DNA of 64,000 nt from JBELHR01 sp042091275. Its GTDB lineage: Bacteria > Bacteroidota > Bacteroidia > Flavobacteriales > Flavobacteriaceae. How positions within the stretch are numbered: the stretch's first letter is position 1; the number at the start of each line of letters is the position of its first letter. Of this stretch, positions 51,716 to 59,326 are shown piece after piece. The notes beneath the pieces are model-generated. The model was given only the letters and a program-made list of their open reading frames with translations, ran no database searches and was not told the origin of the DNA. The stretch covers positions 62,001 to 126,000 of the forward strand of contig JBELHR010000002.1 of assembly GCA_042091275.1 (NCBI GenBank), read 5' to 3'. The position numbers and the translations under genes were made by a program.

Positions 51716-53048
51716 AGATTGGGATGATTTTGGACAAAGAATTCCCTCCTGACCCAAGAGTAGAAAATGAAGCCTTGGCTTTGGTTTCTAAGGGTATTGA
51801 AGTTTATTTATTTTGCTTACACTACAAAGGGCAAATTGAATACGAGACCTATAAGGGAATAAATATTTGTCGTTATCCTTTTAACACCTTTCTCTACAAG
51901 AGTTCGGCCTTGGCCTATACGGTTCCGGTCTACAGTTTTTTTATGTCTAAAAAAATCAAAGATTTTATAAATAAACAAGAGATTAGCCATCTTCATATTC
52001 ACGATATTCGTATTGCTCAAGCTGTGGAATGGTCCAACTACAAGAAGCTTCCTTGTGTTTTGGATTTGCATGATAATTTTCCTGAAATCATGAAATTCTA
52101 CCCTCATTTGCAGAAATTCCCTGGTCGCTATTTGATTAATCCTGATAATTGGAAAAGACAAGAAGCCAAATTTATAGCCAATGCAGATCGCGTTATCTCG
52201 GTATCTCCTCAATTCAAGGAGGATCTAATTCAAAGGTTTCCTTCAATGGAGCATAAAATGGTTCTCGTCCCAAATACTATTTCTAGACAATTTTATACAA
52301 ATGCTAAAATAGATCAAAGGATTATCGAGAGGTTTAATTCTAAATTTGTGCTTTTGTATATAGGGGACACAGGGCTGAGAAGGGGACTGCTGACGGCAAT
52401 TAGAGCAATGCCAAAAATTCTTAAAACAATTCCTAATGCTCAACTGGTTATTGTTGGGTCCAATTCTAGTGATCCAATTTTAAAAGAAGCGTGTTTCAAG
52501 CTAAAATTAGCTAATGCAGTGTCTTTTGAAGGTTGGCAGGATCAAAGGGATTTTCCTTCGTATATTGAAGTGAGTTCTATTTGTTTGTCTCCTTTGGATC
52601 GAAACGCCCAGCACGATGTGGCTTANNNNNNNNNNNNNNNNNNNNNNNNNNNNNNNNNNNNNNNNNNNNNNNNNNNNNNNNNNNNNNNNNNNNNNNNNNN
52701 NNNNNNNNNNNNNNNNNNNNNNNNNTGAGTTCTATTTGTTTGTCTCCTTTGGATCGAAACGCCCAGCACGATGTGGCTTATGCAAATAAACTTTTCCAAT
52801 ATATGGGTTTTAAAAAGCCCTTGTTGGTCAGTAATGCAATTGCTCAAAGGGATTTAGTAAACCATATAAATTGTGGTAAAATTCACAAGGAGAAAGATTC
52901 GGAGGACTTTGCACAAAAAGTAATCGAGATGCAGCAAAACCCCAAACAATTAATAGAGTTTGGTGAAAATGGCTTTAATTTTGTCGATAAGGAGTTTTGT
53001 TGGGAGGAGAGTCAAAAGAGTTTAATTGATATGTATCAGAAGTTATGA
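51712..53048 (+). CDS. Glycosyltransferase family 4 protein, interrupted by a scaffold gap
   Basis: This is a GT-B type glycosyltransferase. The N-terminal half has MILDKEFPPDPRVENEALAL and a DLHDNFPEIM block. The C-terminal donor-binding half has VLLYIGDTGLRRGLLTAIRAMPKI and, after the gap, LFQYMGFKKPLLVS. The 100 unknown bases at 52626-52725 break it. The 55 bases before the gap are repeated exactly after it. Deleting the Ns and one copy gives 1182 bases, 393 codons plus a stop, in one frame, a normal family length. The apparent stop-free or truncated halves are therefore artefacts. It overlaps the YfhO gene and the next glycosyltransferase by ATGA, so it is translationally coupled to both. 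Confidence 0.85.
52571..52780. other. Assembly gap: 100 Ns flanked by a 55-base exact duplication
   Basis: The bases at 52571-52625 and 52726-52780 are identical, with exactly 100 Ns between them. This is what a scaffolder leaves when two contigs that overlap by one k-mer (55 is a common assembler k) are joined with a fixed gap. The true sequence is most likely continuous and 155 bases shorter. Confidence 0.9.
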
Positions 53049-54307
53049 AAGTGTTGATCATCTCTTATTATTGGCCACCTGCTGGAGGAAGCGGGGTGCA
53101 ACGCTGGTTGAAAATGTCAAAATATTTCCCGGAATACTCTGTCGATACTATAGTTTATACTCCTGAAAACCCAAGCTACCCGATTCTCGATAAAAGTTTG
53201 GAGTCAGATATACACTCTCAAATACAAGTTTTAAAACACAAAATTTTAGAACCACAAACATTTTCAAAAAAAACGAATAAAACACAAGCGGGTTTTATAG
53301 AACCAAAAGGTGGTATCGTAGCGAGTTTAATGAAATTTACAAGGGCGAATTTAATGTTTCCCGATGCTAGATTTTTATGGATTCGTCCCTCGATAAAATT
53401 TTTGAGTAAGTATTTAGAAAACAATTCTGTAGACTGGATTATCTCCACAGGGCCGCCGCATAGTACCCATCTTATTGCGAGAGCTTTAAAAAGAAGATTT
53501 GGTATAAAATGGATGGCAGATTTTAGAGACCCTTGGACGGATATTGATTATTTCCACCATCTTCCGTTTTTAAAAATGGTTAAGAATAGGCATATCAGTG
53601 CCGAACAGAGCGTTTTAAAAGAAGCGGATTTAGTAACTGTTGTCAGTAGGGAAATGTGGAGAAAGTACCGAGACTACAATCCAAACACCCATATTATTTA
53701 CAATGGCTACGATGGAGATTTATCTCAGGCGAATACCGTTTCCAATAAATTTAGCTTGGTTCATGTCGGTTCGGTAAATTCCGATAGAAACCCTAGTTTC
53801 TTTTGGCAGACTCTCTCGCGACTAGGTGAGGAAATCGATGGCTTTATGGAGCATTTAGAACTGTATTTTGTCGGTGAAATTTCCCAGCAGGTACTAGACG
53901 ATGTCCGTGCAGCAGGACTGGAAGATCAGTTTTCTCACAAGGGTTATATCCCGCACAATCAAATTAGCTCCATTCAATCTCAAGCTCAAGTTCTAGTATT
54001 ACTTCTAAACGATGTCCCTGCTTCAAAGGGAATAGTTACAGGAAAGGTTTTTGAGTATTTCCGAGCCCAACGTCCGATTTTAGCGATAGGTCCTAAGGGA
54101 GGAGATTTAGACCAGCTCTTGGAGGAGACTCAAGCGGGTAGTTTGGTCGATTTTGACGATTCCAAGGCTCTTGACAAAAAGATAAGAGAATTATACTTAG
54201 AATTTAAAGCAAATTCAGTGATAGCGAGTAATTCAAAAAATGTAACTAAATTTCACAGAAGGAATTTAGCTGGAGAAGTAGTTAATCTATTAAAACAAAG
54301 GAATTGA
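53045..54307 (+). CDS. Glycosyltransferase, GT-B fold
   Basis: This 420-residue cytosolic glycosyltransferase of the GT4-like group has the N-terminal strand VLIISYYWPPAGGSGVQRW. The acceptor domain contains WIISTGPPHSTHLIARAL and WMADFRDPWTDI. The donor domain has LVHVGSVNSDRNPSFFW, and the nucleotide-sugar region GKVFEYFRAQRPILAIGP carries the Glu that binds the donor. It lies between another glycosyltransferase (ATGA overlap) and wecB (TTGA overlap). Substrates are not predictable; a UDP-HexNAc donor is consistent with the neighbouring epimerase. Confidence 0.88.
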   Translation: MKVLIISYYWPPAGGSGVQRWLKMSKYFPEYSVDTIVYTPENPSYPILDKSLESDIHSQIQVLKHKILEPQTFSKKTNKTQAGFIEPKGGIVASLMKFTRANLMFPDARFLWIRPSIKFLSKYLENNSVDWIISTGPPHSTHLIARALKRRFGIKWMADFRDPWTDIDYFHHLPFLKMVKNRHISAEQSVLKEADLVTVVSREMWRKYRDYNPNTHIIYNGYDGDLSQANTVSNKFSLVHVGSVNSDRNPSFFWQTLSRLGEEIDGFMEHLELYFVGEISQQVLDDVRAAGLEDQFSHKGYIPHNQISSIQSQAQVLVLLLNDVPASKGIVTGKVFEYFRAQRPILAIGPKGGDLDQLLEETQAGSLVDFDDSKALDKKIRELYLEFKANSVIASNSKNVTKFHRRNLAGEVVNLLKQRN

Positions 54308-55371
54308 AAGATCTCAAGAAGGTAGTTACGGTAATTGGAGCCAGACCGCAGTTTATAAAAGCTGCTGTCGTAAGTCGCTATTTTCAGGAGGAAGCTAGTA
54401 TTGAAGAACTCATAGTGCACACGGGGCAACACTACGATAGAAATATGAGCGAGGTGTTTTTTGAACAACTCCAAATACCAAAACCAAAATATAACCTCCA
54501 AGTTGCTAATTTGAATCACGGTGCGATGACCGGTCAGATGCTCGAAGGTATAGAGGAGATATTAATCAATGAGAAGCCCGATGCAGTTTTGGTCTATGGG
54601 GATACGAACTCCACTCTTTCTGCAGCTTTAGCCGCAAAAAAACTTCATATAAAACTGATTCATATCGAGGCGGGTCTTCGTTCCTTTAATATGTCGATGC
54701 CAGAGGAGATTAACCGTATACTTACCGATAGAATTTCGGATTTATTGTGCTGTCCAACCCAAGGTGCCATGGAGAACTTAAAATTAGAAGGCTTTGATAA
54801 ATTTTCCAGCAAAATAGTTTTGACCGGGGATATTATGAAAGAATCAGTGGATTATTTTAGTCAAAAGACGAAAGCGATTTACGATTTCGATTATTGTCTT
54901 TTGACAGTTCACAGACAAGAGAACACCGAAGATAGAACGCGACTGACTTCTATTTTCAAGGCTATGGATAAAATCGCTGAATCTATTGCGGTAATTTGTC
55001 CGCTCCACCCGAGAACTAGAAAAAAAATGCAAGAGTTCGGTATTGAGTCCAAGGTTACTTTTATCGACCCTGTGGACTATGTCAAAATGCAATCTCTAAT
55101 TCATTTCTCTGAGATCGTAATTACGGATTCTGGCGGTCTTCAAAAGGAAGCGTATTTTCACAAAAAGTTTTGTATCGTATTGAGGGATCAAACGGAATGG
55201 ACGGAACTACTGAGTGAGGGATATGCTAAGCTAGCAGGAGCAAATAAGGATTCAATTATTACATCTTACCAAGAATTTATGGATTTAGAAATGGATATGG
55301 ATTCCTCCCTTTACGGAGATCAGGTAGGTTCTAAGATCTTTACTGAAATTAAAAACCTTCTATGGGAATAG
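54304..55371 (+). CDS. wecB: UDP-N-acetylglucosamine 2-epimerase (non-hydrolysing)
   Basis: This 355-residue enzyme interconverts UDP-GlcNAc and UDP-ManNAc, supplying ManNAc for the surface polysaccharide. The family motifs are complete: TVIGARPQFIKAAVVSR at the start, HTGQHYDRNMSEVFF, HIEAGLRSFNMSMPEEINR, the TVHRQEN block and VITDSGGLQKEA. I start it at TTG 54304, since the first residues of the family begin right after it and no ATG lies nearby; the TTG overlaps the TGA of the preceding gene. No UDP-ManNAc dehydrogenase (wecC) is in the window. Confidence 0.95.
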   Translation: MKDLKKVVTVIGARPQFIKAAVVSRYFQEEASIEELIVHTGQHYDRNMSEVFFEQLQIPKPKYNLQVANLNHGAMTGQMLEGIEEILINEKPDAVLVYGDTNSTLSAALAAKKLHIKLIHIEAGLRSFNMSMPEEINRILTDRISDLLCCPTQGAMENLKLEGFDKFSSKIVLTGDIMKESVDYFSQKTKAIYDFDYCLLTVHRQENTEDRTRLTSIFKAMDKIAESIAVICPLHPRTRKKMQEFGIESKVTFIDPVDYVKMQSLIHFSEIVITDSGGLQKEAYFHKKFCIVLRDQTEWTELLSEGYAKLAGANKDSIITSYQEFMDLEMDMDSSLYGDQVGSKIFTEIKNLLWE

Positions 55372-56825
55372 TTCTAAAACAGTCTTTTTTAAATTCAATT
55401 GTCCTTGTTTTGGGCTTTGCGTTGGGGGCACTAAACGTTCTATTTTTATACACCAGTTTTTTAAGTGAAAGTTATTTTGGCCTAGTAACCTTCTTGACAT
55501 CAGCCGCGAATATTTTACTGCCTATCACTGTTCTCGGAATGCAGCATGCGGTCGTCAAGTTTTTCTCTTCCTATAAATCGGAAGAAGAGCGCGATCGGTT
55601 TATGTCACTGAGTGTATTGATGCCAATAGTAATTGCTGCACCGGCGAGTATACTCATAACGGTATTTTACGAATCCATTCTAACTTACCTATCCAAAGAA
55701 AATCAACTCATAGATAACTATGCTTATTTAATATTTATTCTAGCGCTACTCATGGGGTATTTCGAATTGTTTTTTGCCTGGTCAAGAGTACAATTCAAGA
55801 CCGTGTATGGAACAATTATAAGAGAATTATTTGCTCGTTTAGGCGCTTTTGTATTGTTGTTTTTGGTCTACTTTGAGGTCTTGAGTCCGGAGCAGTTTAT
55901 CTATGCTTTAGTTTTTGTTTATGCTTTGAGATGCCTTTTAATGGCGATTTATGCCCTCTACCTATACACCCCAAAATTTAGTCTAAAACTCCCTTACAAT
56001 AGCAGAGAGGTTCTGCTGTTTTGTATATATATTTTTTTATCTGGATCGGCAGCGACCATTCTTTTAGAAATTGACAAAACCATGATTCCGCAATTCTATG
56101 AATTGGAGGAGGTGGCTTTTTATGGAGTAGGTGTATATATCGCTTTGGTAATTGGTATCCCGTCGAGAGCCATGCAGCAAATTGTAAATCCAATGACTGC
56201 AAAAGCCTTAAATCGAGACGATAGGGGTTTGGTGCAACAATTGTATACCGATTCTAGTTTTTATTTGTTGATGATAGGAGGTTTACTGTTTTTGTGTATC
56301 AATATAAATATTGAATCTATTTATGAACTCATTGGAAAACCCGCTTATCAGATCGGTATTCCTGTGGTTCTTATAATTTCATCGGTGGAGTTGGTAAAGC
56401 TGTTTTTGGGGAATGCCAATTCTATCTTGACAAATTCTAAGTTTTATAAGGTATTTTTCTATGTTGCTTTAGCTATGGCTATTGGCGTGGTAATTTTAAA
56501 TAAGCTGTTTATTCCGCGTCTTGGGATAGCGGGTGCGGCCTGGGCGACTTTTGCGGTGGTTGCGATCTCGGCAGGTATTAAAATTGTCTTTTTATCGCTA
56601 AAGATGAATTTTAGTTTGTCTATCGGAAGAAGTTTAAAGCTTCTTGGAATTATTGCATCTCTGTTTGTTGCTTTTAACTACTTCCCAATTTGGGCGAGTC
56701 CTTTAATCGATATAATTCTCAAGAGTATACTTATTGCTTTGTCCTATTTTATTGCGCTGAGAATTCTCGGTCTTGCTCCAGATTTAAATTCCTTGAAAAA
56801 TAGCTTTTCAGAAAAGTCTAAATAA
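55362..56825 (+). CDS. Oligosaccharide flippase (Wzx-like, MATE/MVF superfamily)
   Basis: This 487-residue inner-membrane protein has about 12-14 membrane helices and resembles polysaccharide-unit flippases that move lipid-linked sugars to the periplasmic face. Conserved spots include an N-terminal NSIVLVLGFALGALNVLFLY, GMQHAVVKFFSSYKSEEER and the IDKTMIPQFYELEEVAFYGVGV helix pair. Its start overlaps wecB by 10 bases, so it is coupled. A Wzy polymerase is not seen, but the YfhO-like protein may have a transfer role. The lipid-linked substrate is unknown. Confidence 0.87.
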   Translation: MGIVLKQSFLNSIVLVLGFALGALNVLFLYTSFLSESYFGLVTFLTSAANILLPITVLGMQHAVVKFFSSYKSEEERDRFMSLSVLMPIVIAAPASILITVFYESILTYLSKENQLIDNYAYLIFILALLMGYFELFFAWSRVQFKTVYGTIIRELFARLGAFVLLFLVYFEVLSPEQFIYALVFVYALRCLLMAIYALYLYTPKFSLKLPYNSREVLLFCIYIFLSGSAATILLEIDKTMIPQFYELEEVAFYGVGVYIALVIGIPSRAMQQIVNPMTAKALNRDDRGLVQQLYTDSSFYLLMIGGLLFLCININIESIYELIGKPAYQIGIPVVLIISSVELVKLFLGNANSILTNSKFYKVFFYVALAMAIGVVILNKLFIPRLGIAGAAWATFAVVAISAGIKIVFLSLKMNFSLSIGRSLKLLGIIASLFVAFNYFPIWASPLIDIILKSILIALSYFIALRILGLAPDLNSLKNSFSEKSK

Positions 56826-56850
56826 GCTACTTTAGATTCTAAAATTGTTT

Positions 56851-57477
56851 ATGGAATACCTGTTCGAGTTCTTATTTGGGATACTGACAGCTGTAGTTGG
56901 TCTATTGCTGCCTGGAATGCTCAATATGAATGCACTCAAAATTCACATTTATGTAAGTAGAAACGCGAGTTTGAAATTTTCTTTTGGAGCGATTACAGTT
57001 ATTTTCTTCCAATGTGTTTTAGGAGTTTTTTTTGCCACATGGCTCTCTTCGAATGAAGCGGTCATATTACTTCTCAAGGAGATCGGCATTGTGATCTTTT
57101 TTCTTTTGAGTATTTATTTCTTTTATGCTGCCTATAAAAACAAACACCCTAGTGGTGACGATAAACCCGAAAAAGGAGGGTATTTTTGGAGGGGTATAGG
57201 AATGTCCTCTTTAAATATGTTGGCCATGCCTTTTTATGTGGCTGCGGCATTGTATTACAAGTCTAAAGGACTGTTGAACTTGGGCTGGCTGCATACTGTG
57301 ATCTTTAGTTTGGGAGTTGTTCTAGGTTCCTTTTTTGTCTTTTTACTCTATATTAATTTCGCCAATTTTATAAAGAGAAGAGTTCATTTTATCACAAAAA
57401 ATTTAAATGCAATAATTGGAGTTATATTTTTAATAATCGCTGGGTCGACATTGTTTAATTTATGGGAAGGACAGTAG
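56851..57477 (+). CDS. LysE-type membrane transporter-like protein
   Basis: This 208-residue inner-membrane protein has about six hydrophobic segments arranged as in the LysE/RhtB group of amino-acid or small-molecule exporters. Visible landmarks are the first segment FLFGILTAVVGLLLPGMLNM with a glycine/proline-rich loop, a charged middle loop (YKNKHPSGDDKPEKGG), and WRGIGMSSLNMLAMPFYV in the second repeat. The ATG at 56851 is preferred to a TTG two codons upstream. Whether it belongs with the polysaccharide genes (25 bases from the flippase) is unclear. It overlaps the DinB-like gene by 16 bases. Confidence 0.65.
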   Translation: MEYLFEFLFGILTAVVGLLLPGMLNMNALKIHIYVSRNASLKFSFGAITVIFFQCVLGVFFATWLSSNEAVILLLKEIGIVIFFLLSIYFFYAAYKNKHPSGDDKPEKGGYFWRGIGMSSLNMLAMPFYVAAALYYKSKGLLNLGWLHTVIFSLGVVLGSFFVFLLYINFANFIKRRVHFITKNLNAIIGVIFLIIAGSTLFNLWEGQ

Positions 57478-57977
57478 AGGATAGAAAATTGATCGCTTCG
57501 GTGCATTCTGTAATGAATCAATGTGCGCTTTTTACCGAAATACTAAGTGAGATTCAATACAGAGACAAAAGTCACTTGCCTTTTAAAAGCTCTATTGGGG
57601 AGCATTGCAGACATGTAATTGAAATATTCGAAGCCGTTTTTAGGGCTTTAGATTCGGATATTGATTTTGTAGATTTTAGCTATAGAGAGCGAAAAGTCAT
57701 TTTGTCAGAAGACCCGGTCTATGCCAAACAATTCTTATTGACCTTAGGTTCTAAATTAGAGAATTTGAGCACTACAGACCTGTCTCGAACTATTAAAGTC
57801 AAAGATAATTTAGGGCAGGGAATATTGTGTCAAGAGTCCACTGTAGGTTCTTGTCTTATGTTTGCTTGCAATCACGCAATCCATCACTTCGCTCAGCTCA
57901 AGACTATGGCATTTAATCTCGGGATATCACTAGATGACAATAAAGACTTTGGATATAATCCGACTACGCCTAAATAA
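57462..57977 (+). CDS. DinB-like four-helix protein
   Basis: This 171-residue protein has the DinB/YfiT-like pattern: helical bundle with metal-binding histidines in SSIGEHCRHVIEIFEAV and CNHAIHHFAQLKTMA. Family members bind zinc or nickel and often act on thiols, but a specific reaction cannot be read here. It overlaps the LysE-like gene, so the two are co-translated. Its end is one base from the end of the ATP-grasp gene on the other strand, with no terminator seen between them. Confidence 0.8.
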   Translation: MGRTVEDRKLIASVHSVMNQCALFTEILSEIQYRDKSHLPFKSSIGEHCRHVIEIFEAVFRALDSDIDFVDFSYRERKVILSEDPVYAKQFLLTLGSKLENLSTTDLSRTIKVKDNLGQGILCQESTVGSCLMFACNHAIHHFAQLKTMAFNLGISLDDNKDFGYNPTTPK

Positions 57978-57978
57978 G

Positions 57979-59049
57979 CTAAAGCAATCTAGATTCCAGT
58001 TGTTTTTTATAATGGTAAAGACTCTTCATTTCACGAATATAGACCTTAGTTGGAGTTAGTTTTCTGTCTTTTACAGTTACTTGTTGGTCAATAATAGAAT
58101 CTAAAATATTCCAGTGATTCTTCAGTACTTTAAGGGCCTTTAGATAAGAAAAGGTTTGGGAGTCGTAAATGTGCACTGGTTCGGCTACGATTCCGTTTAA
58201 TTCTATGATTCTTAAATTAGCACCATTTTCTAAATCGGTTATGGAGTGACATTTCAAATCAAATCTACCGTAATTAAAATTCGGTATATCTTTCGCGATT
58301 TCTGTAAATTTCGCCTCCATTTTGTCGTTAATCAGGTCCGTAATATTTATAAACCGGCTTCCTCTAGAATGGTTTCCTATGTCCGATAGTCTAAAGTGCT
58401 CTCCTTTATTTGGAATATATTCGGGATCGAAAGACTCTTTTGACAAAACGGATTTATATAATTTTGCTCTAGGGTGTAGTTCGATTAATTGGGATATGCT
58501 AGAGGTTCCATCTCCTAAAACTTCCAAAAATTCCTTTTTTGTCAAAGAGCTGATTCTTCCTTTGTTTTCTCCCTGATCTTTGTGATAAAATACGGCGTAT
58601 TCTTCCTGGAGATTCAAATATTCCTGAATCAAAAAATATTTCCCTCTTTCTAATCCATTCAGTCGTTTGTTGATGAATTCGAGTTTGGTTTTTAATTCCC
58701 GTGCGTCTGCTATTTTAAATACTCCAAGACCTCTAAAACCGATGTCTGGTTTTAGAATTAGAGGAAAGGATATATTCGCATTCTCAATTTCGACTGCGAT
58801 CAAATCACTACTCTTGTGAATATTTATTTTTATGGTTTTTGGACGGAGTTCTTTCGGAAGTAATTCTAAGGTTTTAAATTTTGACTCATTGCCGTGCCCA
58901 GACATGAAAAAGCAAGGATTTGCTTCCAAGAAATGAGTAAATGGATAGCCTCTTTTTAAAACTTTAACTAGAAGCATAGGAAATAGTGGTAAATGAAAAG
59001 CCCACGAGGGCCAGTATTCCCATTGCTTTATTTTATCTGAGTTAATCAT
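57979..59049 (-). CDS. ATP-grasp family protein of unknown function
   Basis: This 356-residue cytosolic protein begins with a WEYWPSWAFHLPLFPMLL segment typical of a Bacteroidetes family sometimes labelled D-alanine--D-alanine ligase. The ATP-grasp features are the lysine/glycine loop PLILKPDIGFRGLGVF, the FLIQEYLNLQEEYAVFYHKD strand with the ATP-binding Glu residues, FNYGRFDLKC, and the metal-binding ELNG near residue 290. The substrate-binding part is unlike real D-Ala ligases, and a true ddl exists at 20815-21783, so a different amide or ester ligation is likely. It is convergent with the DinB-like gene and 2 bases downstream of the small membrane gene. Confidence 0.75.
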   Translation of the reverse strand: MINSDKIKQWEYWPSWAFHLPLFPMLLVKVLKRGYPFTHFLEANPCFFMSGHGNESKFKTLELLPKELRPKTIKINIHKSSDLIAVEIENANISFPLILKPDIGFRGLGVFKIADARELKTKLEFINKRLNGLERGKYFLIQEYLNLQEEYAVFYHKDQGENKGRISSLTKKEFLEVLGDGTSSISQLIELHPRAKLYKSVLSKESFDPEYIPNKGEHFRLSDIGNHSRGSRFINITDLINDKMEAKFTEIAKDIPNFNYGRFDLKCHSITDLENGANLRIIELNGIVAEPVHIYDSQTFSYLKALKVLKNHWNILDSIIDQQVTVKDRKLTPTKVYIREMKSLYHYKKQLESRLL

Positions 59050-59051
59050 TT

Positions 59052-59261
59052 CTATTTGAACAAGTATTTCAAAATAGATCTAAGAGAAGTTATGGCACAA
59101 AATAGCGCTATCAAAGAGAGAATAACTCCCAGAATAAGTATAATGACGATTTGATCTTGCTTCCACGCCTTTAGCCCAATTGTAAATAGAATCGGACCTA
59201 AAAACATCAAAGGAAGTGCAATTCCTATTCGTATAACTCCCTTTCTTAAGTTAGGATCCAT
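59052..59261 (-). CDS. Small two-helix membrane protein (DUF6095-like)
   Basis: This 69-residue protein has two hydrophobic segments (about residues 12-27 and 37-56) and basic ends, and resembles the DUF6095 small membrane proteins of Flavobacteriia. No function is known. It starts about 30 bases from the icd terminator and lies 2 bases upstream of the ATP-grasp gene, so the two likely form one transcript. Confidence 0.6.
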   Translation of the reverse strand: MDPNLRKGVIRIGIALPLMFLGPILFTIGLKAWKQDQIVIILILGVILSLIALFCAITSLRSILKYLFK

Positions 59262-59289
59262 AGTGTTTCTAGCTTTAAATAAAGGTATA

Positions 59290-59319
59290 AAAAAAGCCGA
59301 AATTTCTTTCGGCTTTTTT
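59290..59319 (-). terminator. Terminator after icd
   Basis: A 13-base stem, AAAAAAGCCGAAA (59290-59302) and TTTCGGCTTTTTT (59307-59319), with a TTTC loop. Read on the minus strand it follows icd by eight bases and ends in a T run. Confidence 0.92.
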
Positions 59320-59326
59320 CTTTGAT

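Noticed and set aside
52571..52780. A 55-base direct repeat that could be read as a target-site duplication or insertion
   Set aside because: The copies flank exactly 100 Ns and collapsing them restores one reading frame, so it is an assembly artefact.
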